A DNA stretch of 64,000 nt from Cornus controversa (lineage: Eukaryota; Streptophyta; Magnoliopsida; Cornales; Cornaceae). Below the pieces are notes generated by a model, which saw only the letters and a list, made by a program, of their open reading frames with translations, ran no database searches and had not been told where the DNA came from. Position numbers and translations under genes: made by a program. Every line of letters begins with the position of its first letter. Position 1 is the stretch's first letter. The DNA lies in assembly GCA_026545225.1 (NCBI GenBank), contig CM048845.1:99457033-99521032 (forward strand). The letters are read 5' to 3'. Positions 49,001 to 60,852 of the stretch are shown in pieces.

Positions 49001-49367
49001 ACAAGACAAACAATATTTTGTTGTTATATATTACAGGTATATAGATTTATGTCAAGATGCTAAAGGTTTTGTTATATTTTGTTAATCATTTTTAACATCA
49101 CTTCATTTAAATTTGCAAGTAAGAAGAATATGTAAACAGAAGAACCAAAGGAGACAAGCTCCTTTAAGTTATTGAGTTAATTGAGCCAAGTTCAGTCTTG
49201 GTCAAGCTTGCCTTTACTCTTTAGTAAATGAGCGGGAAACTTTTGCTTTGGCTTGGCTCATCAATCTTGATTAGCAAGATTGAATCATACACGTGCCAAG
49301 TAGGGAATGGCTCTGTTCATTTTCAGCCTTTCTTATTTATGCTTCGAAAAACATGTAGGTATACCTG

Positions 49368-49410
<43 letters not shown>

Positions 49411-51496
49411 ATGTATAAATAGATGGTGTGCACCTTAAAGCAATTTATACTGCCCCCCCTCTTACTCATGCTCACTTTTGTTCTGTCTCTGTTTACTTAG
49501 AGGAGCCTTTAATTTTTGTGGGAGGTTAGGTATCTTGCAATAAGAATGAGGCTTCTTGTTTCTTCACTGATTTTTGTGGTATTTTACTCGATGTTGTTGA
49601 CATTGAAAACTTCTGAAGTAGCTGAGCATCAATTATGCAGTTGGATTTCTTATTTCTTTCCTTTCTTCATGCGTGCGATAGATTCTTCCTATAGAAGGCT
49701 GATAATGCCCACAACCATCACACCCACAGAAAACCAAGCTATAAATCATTTATTCACCGCCTATTTGAAAATTTGATGTCACCTTATGGATCTTGAACAT
49801 ATATTTTCACAAGCATTGCACCATGCTAGTGAAAATTTTATCCTGTCAAGACTCAAGGGGGCTCTTTATATATATTTTGTCATGTCTTCAGTTATATATT
49901 TGTTTGTTTATTTGGGTATTTGTATCTTGTGGCCTTTCATCCTCCCAACTCAGAAAACCTCTTCAACTCAGAAGTTAATCGAAATTCTGGTTTTTTTTCC
50001 CAGGACGAACTTCATCCTGTCCAAAGAAGAGTGAGCTAAATATAGGTAAGTCCTCGACCTTCTTTAAATACATCAAATCAAGAATGTCCAAGAGCAATTC
50101 TCAAGGGGTTACACCTGTTGATGAAAATTCTCCTTGGCACTTGAGGATTCAAATGAAACTTGGGGCATGAAGTGGACAAATGGTTAGTTATACCCCAAGG
50201 ACATGAAGACAGAGAGACATTGGAAAACCATTCGCAAGATCACTTTCCAAGCAGAAACAGTAGACTTGATTCTCCTTTGGTGTTGAGGTCATCTACTTCC
50301 CCTGTACAACAGGACTTTTCACGACAAAGGAAGTCAAAGACGAAAGAGTTATTTCAGGTGCATATGCATCCGAGAAATGAGTCTCGTAATGATGTTTCAG
50401 GTTTTCATGCACTTGGTGCTTATCCATATTGTATTCCAGGAGCAATGAATCAAGTTGTGTTATCAACATAAGCACAAATCTATCAAAAGAACATGAAAGA
50501 TCTTCAAAACCATGCTATTTCAGTTAATTTGCCTCAGTACAATCATATTTCACAGAGTCCTCTTCATGTACCTGGACTGGTATCATTTCCCTTTTACCCA
50601 GTTAATATATGCCAACAACCAGAAGAGATTCCTACTACCCACCCATTGCTGTCATCTACAGCTGAAGGAGAAATAGATAAAGTTGATAGGAGAGAAGCAG
50701 CCTTGATCAAGTTTAAGCAGAAGAGAATGAAACGTTGTTTTAAGAAGAAGATCAGGTATGCCAACCGAAAATTGGTTGCCGAAAGGAAGCATCGTGTGCA
50801 TGGGCAGTTTGCAAGGAAGAGTAATGGTATAAATGATGATCTCAATGAACAGCCTGCCTCTGTTGATTTGGACGAGGATGAAGAAGAGGAGGATATGGCA
50901 GAGCATGCAGCTCAAAATTCTGCTTCAAGGAATGATTCTTCAATATGTCAGTGAAGCTTCCTATCTAAACTCCACTGTACTACTTATGGTTGAACATACA
51001 CTGGTGCTTCAGCATATGCTAATGTTGGTAAAGGGGCACAGAGTATCTTGAGCTTTGCAACCAACTGGTTCCCTTGGTTTCCAATTGAGACTGGGCAGCT
51101 AATGTGATCGTACATACCTTTTTTCATTTGAACGCAAAGGTTCCACTGCTTCACCTCATTTAACCAAGTGATAAGCTGAGACGGTGCTGTCACAGGGAGC
51201 CACTGAATCAAGATTCCCATCTGCAGACTGTGGATGCATGCCAGGGGCAGGAAACTCCACTTTCACGATATCCGTTGTTCAAATTTTAAGAGTTTCATGG
51301 CTCTGTTTGTTCATCTAGCTTCTTTGGAGAATGTTGAACTTCCTTGAACTTTTCTTTCTTAAGGGAAGCAAATTTTGTTGCGGTTTCATTGGTCTTGGAG
51401 CTGAACTAACATTTTTATGAGAACTTATAATTGTGATGGATTTGTTCTAAATAAGGGATGAAACAGGCATCAAGGAGATTGGAGTTGGTCTTGTGA

Positions 51497-51498
<2 letters not shown>

Positions 51499-51542
<44 letters not shown>
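51499..51542. repeat. (TA)n microsatellite
   Basis: Uninterrupted AT dinucleotide run. Confidence 0.92.
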
Positions 51543-51544
<2 letters not shown>

Positions 51545-52169
51545 ACAATAGAAGTGTAACTGAGACGAGTTTGGTGCATCTAAAGTAAAATTCAATCCAG
51601 TAACTTGGATGTGTTGGTGCTTTTACACAAAAAACTCAACCCAGCAATTGAGGAAGTAGTAGTACATTCGCAATGAGAGAGAGTGTTCACATATATACAT
51701 TTGCTGTTTTACATGTTGGACAAAGATACTCTCGATTACCTTTTCTTTCCACTATTCCATGCTTGTTTATCAAATTGTTAAGAACACTCCATATTAGTTT
51801 ATTTTTTATTAAACAATAATATCTATCTTATATTGAGAAAGTCAAGACAAATGTTAATCAGCAGATATGAAGTGTTCTAGACCATCCGATTGTGCGGCAC
51901 AACGTAGTTTGCTGCAGAATAATTTACTAAATTTATCTACCTCAAGTTTGGTAAATAAAAATAGGTTAATTGCACAATTTTTTTTGAAGTATTGAAAGTT
52001 TACAAATAAGGTCAACGACTTGCTCATTATTAGATGATGGTTAGATATGTTCAATTTTTCTTTAAGGTTAATTGCACAAAAGTCACCGATCTATAACAAT
52101 TATGTAATTTAACCTCTACAATAGGTGTAACATGCAAATTTCTTATACTTTATGAGATTTTATACAAGC

Positions 52170-52795
52170 TAAATTTACAAATACATGAACTTTTGGAGTC
52201 TAATTGATAATTTCATGGAGTCTTTGAAAAAATAAATTTGACCAAAATGTTGATGTGAACATCAAAAACACTTAAAAATGACCTAATTCACCGGTGTATG
52301 TACAAAAAGTGATGTCTTTGTGCACAAATGTGGTACCTATGTACATAGAATTAGTACTCGGACAAAAATAACTTTTAAACTTTTTCTTTTTTTTGACAAT
52401 TATGTTCATTTGTATGAAGATTATACAAATTTATATTTATATGGAACAAGAGGTACAATTAAGCAAAGTGATTTATGGACCAAAATTGACACTCTAAGGT
52501 CATACAAATGTTATATTACTATTTTTAATTGTGAAAAAAATAAATTAAAAGTGATATGTCCCGATACCAAATATGGGCACGTAGGTATTACATTTGTTCA
52601 TAGAATTACCACTTTTTGTGTACTTAGGTTTTGTGCATACCATAAGATAGTTTTAGCATCGGGTTAAAATGAATCGTGTTTTTTTCATGTTCACGTGAGG
52701 ATTTTAGTAAATTCATTTTTTCAAAATTTCATGACTTTGACTCCATGAAATTGTAATTTAGGCTTCAAAAGTTCATATATTTGTAATTTTTCCTT
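52170..52795. mobile_element. Foldback-type inverted-repeat element
   Basis: The left arm (about 52,170-52,345) and right arm (about 52,575-52,795) are imperfect reverse complements. Paired blocks are ACAAATACATGAACTTTTGG, AATTTCATGGAGTC, TTTGAAAAAAT.AAT, GTACAAAAAGTG and ACAAATGT..TACCTA. The loop contains no recognised gene. Confidence 0.6.
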
Positions 52796-53140
52796 GATAC
52801 AATTGATTTTAGAAATATAAAATGATTTTTAAAAAAAAAAGTCTCAACACTTTGACCTTTATTTTAAAGGTAACTTGAGAGGAAAAGGTTGTATTATATA
52901 TTTATAAAAATGAATGATCTTTTGCACACACGAGCGAGTAAGAAATTTTTTTCATATATATATAATTTATGGCAGTTATGTTTGGAAAAAAATTAGTACT
53001 AGAGGTGGTGTAAATTTTTTGTAGTTTTTTTTTTATCAAAAATTTTTCTGTCATACGTGTGAGTTCAAGTGAGAAGAGTGGAGAAACTTCCTTTTTTGGC
53101 CAATAAAGAGTGACTTCCAAGTGTAGGCTGTCCACGTTTC

Positions 53141-53981
53141 ATAAATAATATCTCGATTTAGATTTATTAAAGATCTTCACGTGACGTGGCCTCCTCTCTC
53201 TCTCCCCCCTCATTTTCATCCGGGAAGCTAATTTTGCACTTTTTTCTCTCTCACCTCACCACTCCTCCACGTCTCCCTCCTTGCTATCCTGCGCCTCGGT
53301 AGCCATTACACCACCCCCGTTAACCAACCAATCACAGCTAGCCCATCCATCATTCCTCTATCCGGCGCACGTTAGCCGCCACCACTACAAGAAACGCGCA
53401 AGTCAGTAGGAGTATTTTATTACCAGGAAGGTGAGGCCAGGCGACGACATACAAGAGAAGGGAAGAGATGAGGACTCACAAGCTTTTTAATCCTCTGCCT
53501 ATGTATCAACGACTATATATGTATCTATATATATACATACATAGATTTTGTCCTCGCTAACGTGCGCTTCATCGCATGCGATCGAAATCCAGCCCCTGAT
53601 TTTCCTGATCTGTTGATCCCCACCATCGGAGAGTATTAATAGCCTCAGTTGCCTTCTTTGTAGTATATGGTTAAGAGAGAACGTGCGCGACCGGTGTTTT
53701 TTTTTACTCTTTATACATAGTCTGCGGATTAGGTTTATATGACATGTGAGGATTCTTGTAAAGACGACTCTGATCTCTCAACAGAATCTACAGTCTAAAC
53801 CCTAATTTCAATTTCTCTCTCTACTACATGGATGTGAGACTGTGAGAGAGAGCTATTTTGAAAGTTCTCTAGTATTTGTTTCTGATTGAGAATATGAGCT
53901 ATTTTGGTGCTTGGGTTCAAGCTTAGTTTTGATGGTTTTGAGACCGCTTGGTGTGTGTTTGTGATTGGTTGATTTGTGATT
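53141..53981 (+). promoter_or_regulatory. Promoter and leader of the intact TOC1 copy: G-box and evening-element-like site
   Basis: A perfect G-box CACGTG lies at 53178-53183, followed by GACGTGGC. ATAATATCT at 53145-53153 differs from the evening element AAAATATCT at one base. TOC1 is known to be repressed by CCA1/LHY binding evening elements, so this pair is a plausible clock control region. Sites are more than 800 bp from the ATG; the transcription start and any leader intron are not determined. Confidence 0.45.
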
Positions 53982-56900
53982 ATGGAGAGGAATGAGATTG
54001 TGTTGAGCAGAGACAGTGGAGGTGGCGCTGGTGGTCGTCGCCGCATCGGTGGTGGAAGTGGAGGTGGGAATAATGGTAAGAGTGGTGACGCTTTTATCGA
54101 TCGTAGCAAAGTGAGAATTTTGCTGTGCGACAACGATACCAAGAGTTCAGAAGAGGTGTTCACGCTTTTGTGCAAATGCTCTTATCAAGGTATTGTTTGT
54201 AGTGGTTAGTTATGCATTAGTTATATGTGATTCTTTCTAAGAAGTTGTTATCTGATGTTAGTTTGAAATCCTTAACAAAATTGGATTTTTTTTTTTTTAT
54301 GTAGGATATAACTTTTGTTTTTACTTGTTATGATGATAGGTAGATATTGAATTGTTGCTTGTAGAATTATTTTGAGTAATGTTGTGTGATATATATCTAA
54401 CCATTATTTTTATGTGCTATTTTATTGTGCTTGTTTATGCTCTTACGTAATAGGTAGATATTGATTTAAGGGGGTTGTGGGGGAACGTTAGGCTCTTTGA
54501 TTAATTTAATGTGATTGTTAGTGATATTTCAAGTCCACTTGTTTTTGTTTTTTCTTAGCTCAAATCTGAATTTAATGGTTTGGGTTGAAATTCAATTGTA
54601 ATTGAAGTTGCATTTCAGCACAACTCCTTGACTCGATGCCAGATGTACCTTAGGCCTTGTTTGTTGCAAAGGAATTCTTTTTATTGGAAAAAGCACTAAT
54701 AATAGATATCAATTTGTCTATTGAAACGGACAACAGCAGTGGAAACAACTTTGACGCAGTTTCTTAAGAATACTTTCAATGAATGAATTTCTTTGTTTTT
54801 TCTTGAGCAAGTACTGCTGAACAATCTCAATTTCCATTAAGTAGACTGGAGATCAAATTACTCAAACAACATATGAACTGAAACATGAATGTATTCTTAG
54901 AAAAAGGCTTCTGCTTCTTTCAAAACAAGAAGAGCCTTAGTGGTATGGTTTTCTTCCTTTTGGATGTTTGTTTCTCTTTCTTATATGGGACATCAACATC
55001 ACAAGCATGAAGTCCTAGATTAAAGGCAATATACTTGAAGAATAGCCATTGAACTTATATGGATTTGTCGGCATTAACAATGCTGTACCATTGGCTTTTT
55101 ACTTAAAAAGCACAGGTTTAAACTTCATTCTGCATTCCAAGTCATTCAATCACTTTGCCTACATGCAATCAACCATCAAGTTGACATATGCGGTTTACTA
55201 CTTTTTTGTTATTGTCGATTTGTGCTATTTCTATCCGTAACTAGAAGATTTTTTTTTTTTTTTGTCTTCTTCCAGTATTGTTGTTCTCTTTTTCTTTTAT
55301 TAATATTATATAATTATATCATGTTTTGACAGAGCTCCATTACACTGGTTCAATATACTTATTTGTGCATCTAAAAGTATCATACCATTTCTTTATGCTG
55401 ATTGTGGATGACTGTTGCTTTACAGTAACTTCAGTGAGGTCAGCTAGACAGGTGATTGATGCAATTAATGCTGAAGGGCCTGATATAGACATTATTCTGT
55501 CGGAAATTGACCTTCCCATGGCCAAAGGCATGAAGATGTTGAAATACATTATGAGGGATAAAGAGTTGCGACGCATTCCTGTGATCAGTGAGATTGACTT
55601 TGTCTATTTTGTCATTTTACTAAATCCTTGTTTTACTTTTTAACTAAATTATTGGCTGATCAATATTATGTTGTTCTTTTGTTTTGCCAAGTGATGTCGG
55701 CTCAGGACGAGGTTGCTGTTGTTGTCAAGTGCTTGAGACTTGGGGCAGCTGATTACCTTGTCAAGCCTTTACGCACTAATGAGCTGCTCAACTTGTGGAC
55801 TCACATGTGGAGAAGACGGCAAATGGTACATAATAGTTTGCTTTGTTCTTGCATTGTTTAAAACCACTCCTCATCCAACCTTAGTAAACTCTTTAAAGAG
55901 ATCTAAGGTATTCTGTGAAAGGCACCTAAGATTGATAAAACTGATGTAGATGCAAGGCATTAGTACAGCCATTGCCTGGGGTTTAACTTCAGAAATCTAT
56001 GTATAAAATGATATGGTTTTGACTGCAAGCATTCTCTGTAAGCTTAACTTTATTGTCAATTATTCTGTTTGCAAAAAAAAAAAAAATCACCAAGACTAAG
56101 GGCCACCTCTTTGCACCTGTTCTTTCTTTATATCCATTCTTAAGACCTCCTTGCATTTGCTAATTGTATGTCAGTACGCTTTTCTTATGGCTTCTCTTGT
56201 AGTGATTTCAGATCTCGCTTAAGCAACATTCATATTCTCATTTCCTCTATTATTTATTATATGTGCAGCTTGGACTGGCAGAAAAGAACATCTTCAACTA
56301 TGAACCTGATCTGATGGCATCAGATCCTAGCGATGCTAATACAAACAGCACTAATTTGTTCTCAGATGACACAGATGACAAGTCCTGGAAAAGTGCCAAT
56401 CCAGAAATGCACTCTCATCAGGAAGATGAGGTGAGTTTGATATAGTGGCCGAGTTCGGTCACTTGTGACATTTTTAATTCATTATGTTTTTTTGAAATAA
56501 GCAGCATATGCACCATCTAAGAAAACCTTCTTCCTGATGACACATTATGCAAAAAAATTGCCCACTGTATCAAGATTCCTGGATAATTCTATGAAAAGTT
56601 GTCCCTTTTGATATCTGAAACGTGAATATGGAGCATTGTGTGCCTTTTCCTTTGACATCCTTCCACTTTGTTCATATTGTTGACGAGTATGATATAATAT
56701 GTTGCAAGGGAAGACTTGGAGCTAGAGTTTATATTTAGGATATTCTAAGTGTTTTAATGTTGTAGTGAGGGCTTACTATTTCAAAGACAAATTGTGCAAA
56801 ATAACTGAGAGCAAACAACTTATCAAAGAAGAAGAAATTCAAATGCATAGAAATTCAAATTCGATTTTTTAAGGCCTTTCTTATTACTTCGTTCCGTGTT

Positions 56901-59900
56901 AGCTTTGATATGCCTTTTGCCACCAACCTTCTATTTTAACTAATGTTACATTTTTTAGAAGTACATTTTCTATTCTACATTGTACATGTCCATACCATCT
57001 AAGCCTACTTTCTCGTATTTTGTCACCAATAGGTGTCACTCTTAATATTTCCTTAACATTTTGAATACCAATCATGCCTACTTCTATCATCTATCTCAAC
57101 ATTCTCATTTTGGTGACATGAATGCACTGTTCTTGTTTCATTTTGGCGCCAGCATTATGCTCCATATAATAAGATAGCTGTTTTAGTATCCCCTAGATTG
57201 TCTACAATTTGCTCAACAGTTCAAATCCTACTTATATCATCATAAATAAAATCTCGTAATTAATTTGCAAAATCCGTTTACATGGGTGTTTTCACAACTA
57301 TTTTAAAGATATTCTGCTTTCTTTTGCATTAAGTAAAAAATAAATTGTCTTGGTGCCTAGAATCCAAACCATATATTTTGTCTTTCCTTTACACTAAAGG
57401 GGACCAAATCATTTTAATTTTCTTTTGGATACTTATCAAAAATATATATATATATTCTTTTGGATACTTGAAGGTACGTGAACTGCAACTGGATGTGAAA
57501 TTTTAGAGGCTTGGATGTTTTTTGTTAAAATTTGGAACCTAAAAGATATGCATGTCGTTATGATCAATACTAATAGAATATATGTCTATGTTTAGGGCAA
57601 TTCACAACATCTGTTGCTGCATACTTAGTTTTTGCTTATTTATTCATTCCTGGGAGAGTGGGTAAGAGATTTGAAACTTTATTGTATTATTTTGTCGACA
57701 CTATATCCAATCAAAAACTTTCATGATTATATCATTATATTTTTACTGAATTATTTATTTCTTGATTTTTCAGAGGGGTGGGGTTGGTTGGGAGATTCAT
57801 AAAATGTTGTCTTTAGTATACCCACTTGATGGGATAAGAATTTAATGTTGCTTATCCTTTATCTTTGCTTCCAGATATTAGGTCTTTCGCCTATATTTTT
57901 CTGTTTCATTCAATTAATTTCCATAATCTGTGTATCTCATAATACAATCTACATGTGGTGCATGATACAGATGAGACTTTTTGATGCATGATTTTTTTTT
58001 TCCTAGTTGGGGGACTCACACACTTTTTTGCTCACACTGGGGCTCGAACCCCTACCCTCCTCTTTGAGGATGAGGAGGTTATACCATTGAGCTACAAGCC
58101 CTTCGGTTTTTTTGATACATGATTCAATGAGCTACAATTCGTGGTCTCGAATGAACTGGGAAACTTGGTTTGTGGCAGAAGTAACCGACACGTGCAAACT
58201 ATTAGGATGCTTACAAAGTTCAAAAAGTATACATGATATAAAGCACTCAAAGTATCAGACTCTATGTAACGTGTTTAACTGTTGCTACAGTTTATATTTA
58301 GAAATGAACTAGGGAAAGGCGCTTGTAACTAAGGCAAGAAACAACTAATAACTAGAAATTGACTGGAATGTTAACTGTTGAAAGCTCAAAACAATCACCT
58401 GATCACATTGTTCTTAATCCAACTCAACTGAGACATCAGAATATCAGATATTAACTAAGTATAGCTTTTGTTGACCCACATGTAGTCTATTATCAAATTA
58501 CACATTCCACCACTCAATAGTTTGGATTTTAGTCAATGTTACCTGCATCATAATATCAACTATTGTAGGATATGCTTAAAAGAGTAAAAATGATCCGTTA
58601 GTTGCTACTTGCTATAAGCTCTGTTTTCATTTGTTTTAAATTTAAGCAATTAATTTTCCTTTTCGTGCATCAGCTATGTTCAATCTCCAAACTAACATTA
58701 ATCATCGGTATGCAATGTGGATTTGTAATTTACAGTCTAATGCTGCTGTTGCTGCTGCTACTGTAGAGCCTTCACTTGCAGATGCACTGGAGTGTCCGCC
58801 CGATATGCCTGGAATTAGTGACCAGCAAATAGGTGAGCAGCTCCTCATGCTCTTTCATCAACCTCTGCTTTGTCTTTAGTATGTTTGGACGTCAGATTTT
58901 TGTGTATACATTTGTGTACATTTGAGCACCCCCTTGGTGCATTTTAGTTAAACGTTACTTATATCATTTGTGGTGGTGGCTCCATTTTCAGTGGTTACTT
59001 CACTTTAAAGATGGATTTGTGCCTTAAGATGCATCTAAAAGCATAATACTGTGGTTTCGTTTTAATAGCTTTCCATAAGCATTACTTTCTTTTAGGATGT
59101 CATGAATATGATGCTTCAAAATGGTGAATTCTTAGCAATGGAATCTTCCTACACTAAGTATCATGTCTGCTAACAGCTGACAATCCTTGAATTAACAGAT
59201 TGGGAATTAACCCTCCAATCCTTGATTCTATATGGTTTGGTGATTAAGATCCCATTTGATTTGTCCATGATCCGGTACAACGTTCTATATGTACATGTAC
59301 AACTATTTACTCATGTAAGGGGCTGCAAATGAGCCAAGCTGAGGTGAGTTTATTGTTTTGGTTCAGTTACTTTTGAGTGCTTGGACTTGGCTTGGGATCG
59401 TGGTGAGTTCAAAAACCACAACCAAGAGTTGGCTCGTCATTCATTTCACAAGCTCTAGCTCAGTTTCGCTTGACTCGTTCAATCAAATGAGCTAAGTTGG
59501 AGTCTTGTTTGAGCTCATGCTGAAAATTGACTCTATTCATTTGGAGACAATAGAAATTGAACACTCGTATCCAGATAGATGTGTACATATATTATTACAC
59601 ACATTAATATCTATATGTAGGGTTGTAAATGAACCAAGCTTCGATGAACAACTCGGGCTTGGCTTGCTAAGAGCTTAGTTCGTATTCGCTTATTTAATAA
59701 ACAAACCGAGCTCAAATATAATTTTCAAGCTTGATTAATAAACGAGCCAAACTCAAACAACCCCCTGCAAGGCTCGTTTGTTCATGAACATGTTTGTAAA
59801 CGTGTTCGCAAGGATATGTAATTATATATATGCGCATTAATATATACCTGATAGTGAGAATCTATTCATTAATATATAAACCCATTTAGTTTATACATGA

Positions 59901-60818
59901 GATCCATTTATATGTAAGGTCCAAAAAATACAATGAACCCATTTAGTTTATGCATGAGATCCATTTCTATATAAGGCCCAAAAAATACAATTAAGTTTAG
60001 CCCTTAACCCAACTAAGACCCATAAATAAGTAAAACCCATGAGTCCATATATATATACAAACCCTAACCCTAATCTAACCCCATATTTTTTTCTTCTTTC
60101 AAATTACCGCTCTCACAGGTCCTTTCTACCAACGTCTCTTTCTCACACACATCGTCTCTCTCTCACACACTAGCATCTCTCTCTCACACACATTTCTTTT
60201 CTCCTTCATAATTAAGAGGAGATGGAAGAATGGTGCTATAGCGGCATCACGACGAAGATTGACGATCAATTGACGGACAAAATCTGATGAACTTGTAATT
60301 TTGAAGATACGTGGTGATTTCCTACATTTATATGATGAATCTGTAATTTTTTGGGAGATCTCTGTTGTGTATATATATATATATATTTTAATACATCTAT
60401 ATATATATATATATATATAGATGTATATATATGATGTGTGATGTATCATGTATGTCTCTGATAATGAGCTTCAAGCTCATCTCGAATTTTTCGCGAACAT
60501 TTTTGAACCGAGCCCAAACACCTTGCTGCACGGCTGAGCCAAGCTCGAACATGCTACTACTCGGCTTGGCTCGGCTCGTTTGCAGCCATATCTATATGTA
60601 AACTAGGGGTGTAAATGAGCCGAGCCGAGCCGAGCCGAGCTTGGAGGTGTTCGGGCTCAACCTAGCATATCTAGATTTTGAGCTCGGCTCATGCCGATCA
60701 AGCCTTGCATAGCCAAGATCAAGCTTGGGTCGACAAACTCGAGCTCTGCTAACTCGAGCTCGACTAGGTGAGCTTGTTTATGCCAATCAATGTACATCAA
60801 TCTACACAATCCGCGTTC

Positions 60819-60852
<34 letters not shown>

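Larger units (their letters stand above)
39011..50954 (+). pseudogene. TOC1: TOC1/PRR1 pseudo-response regulator, broken in exon 6
   Basis: Six exons: 39011-39182, 40553-40714, 40837-40970, 44307-44474, 47322-47418 and 50004-50954. All junctions are GT-AG and phase-compatible. Exons 1-3 encode the pseudo-receiver: KVRILLCDND at 31-40, Glu84 at the phosphoacceptor position as in TOC1, and FLIKSLR where the usual motif is VKPLR. Exon 6 opens correctly (CPKKSELNIGKSSTFF) but hits TGA at 50168-50170. The continuation EVDKWLVIPQGHED lies in another frame, as expected after loss of about two bases. A second in-frame TAA follows at 50469-50471. The CCT domain (REAALIKFKQKRMKRCFKKK, about 50,693-50,752) and acidic tail stay readable to the stop at 50952. 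The predicted product is 299 aa without CCT. A functional truncated protein cannot be excluded. Confidence 0.85.
50955..53140. other. Spacer between the two TOC1 copies
   Basis: The first few hundred bases should be the 3' UTR region of the broken copy. Then come a (TA)n run, AT-rich sequence with GGTTAATTGCACAA motifs (51,964 and 52,062), and the foldback element at 52.17-52.8 kb. No other gene is seen. Confidence 0.5.

Noticed and set aside
58030..58102. Possible tRNA gene on the minus strand
   Set aside because: A and B boxes are present but the acceptor stem does not pair; an A tail and target duplication show it is a SINE.
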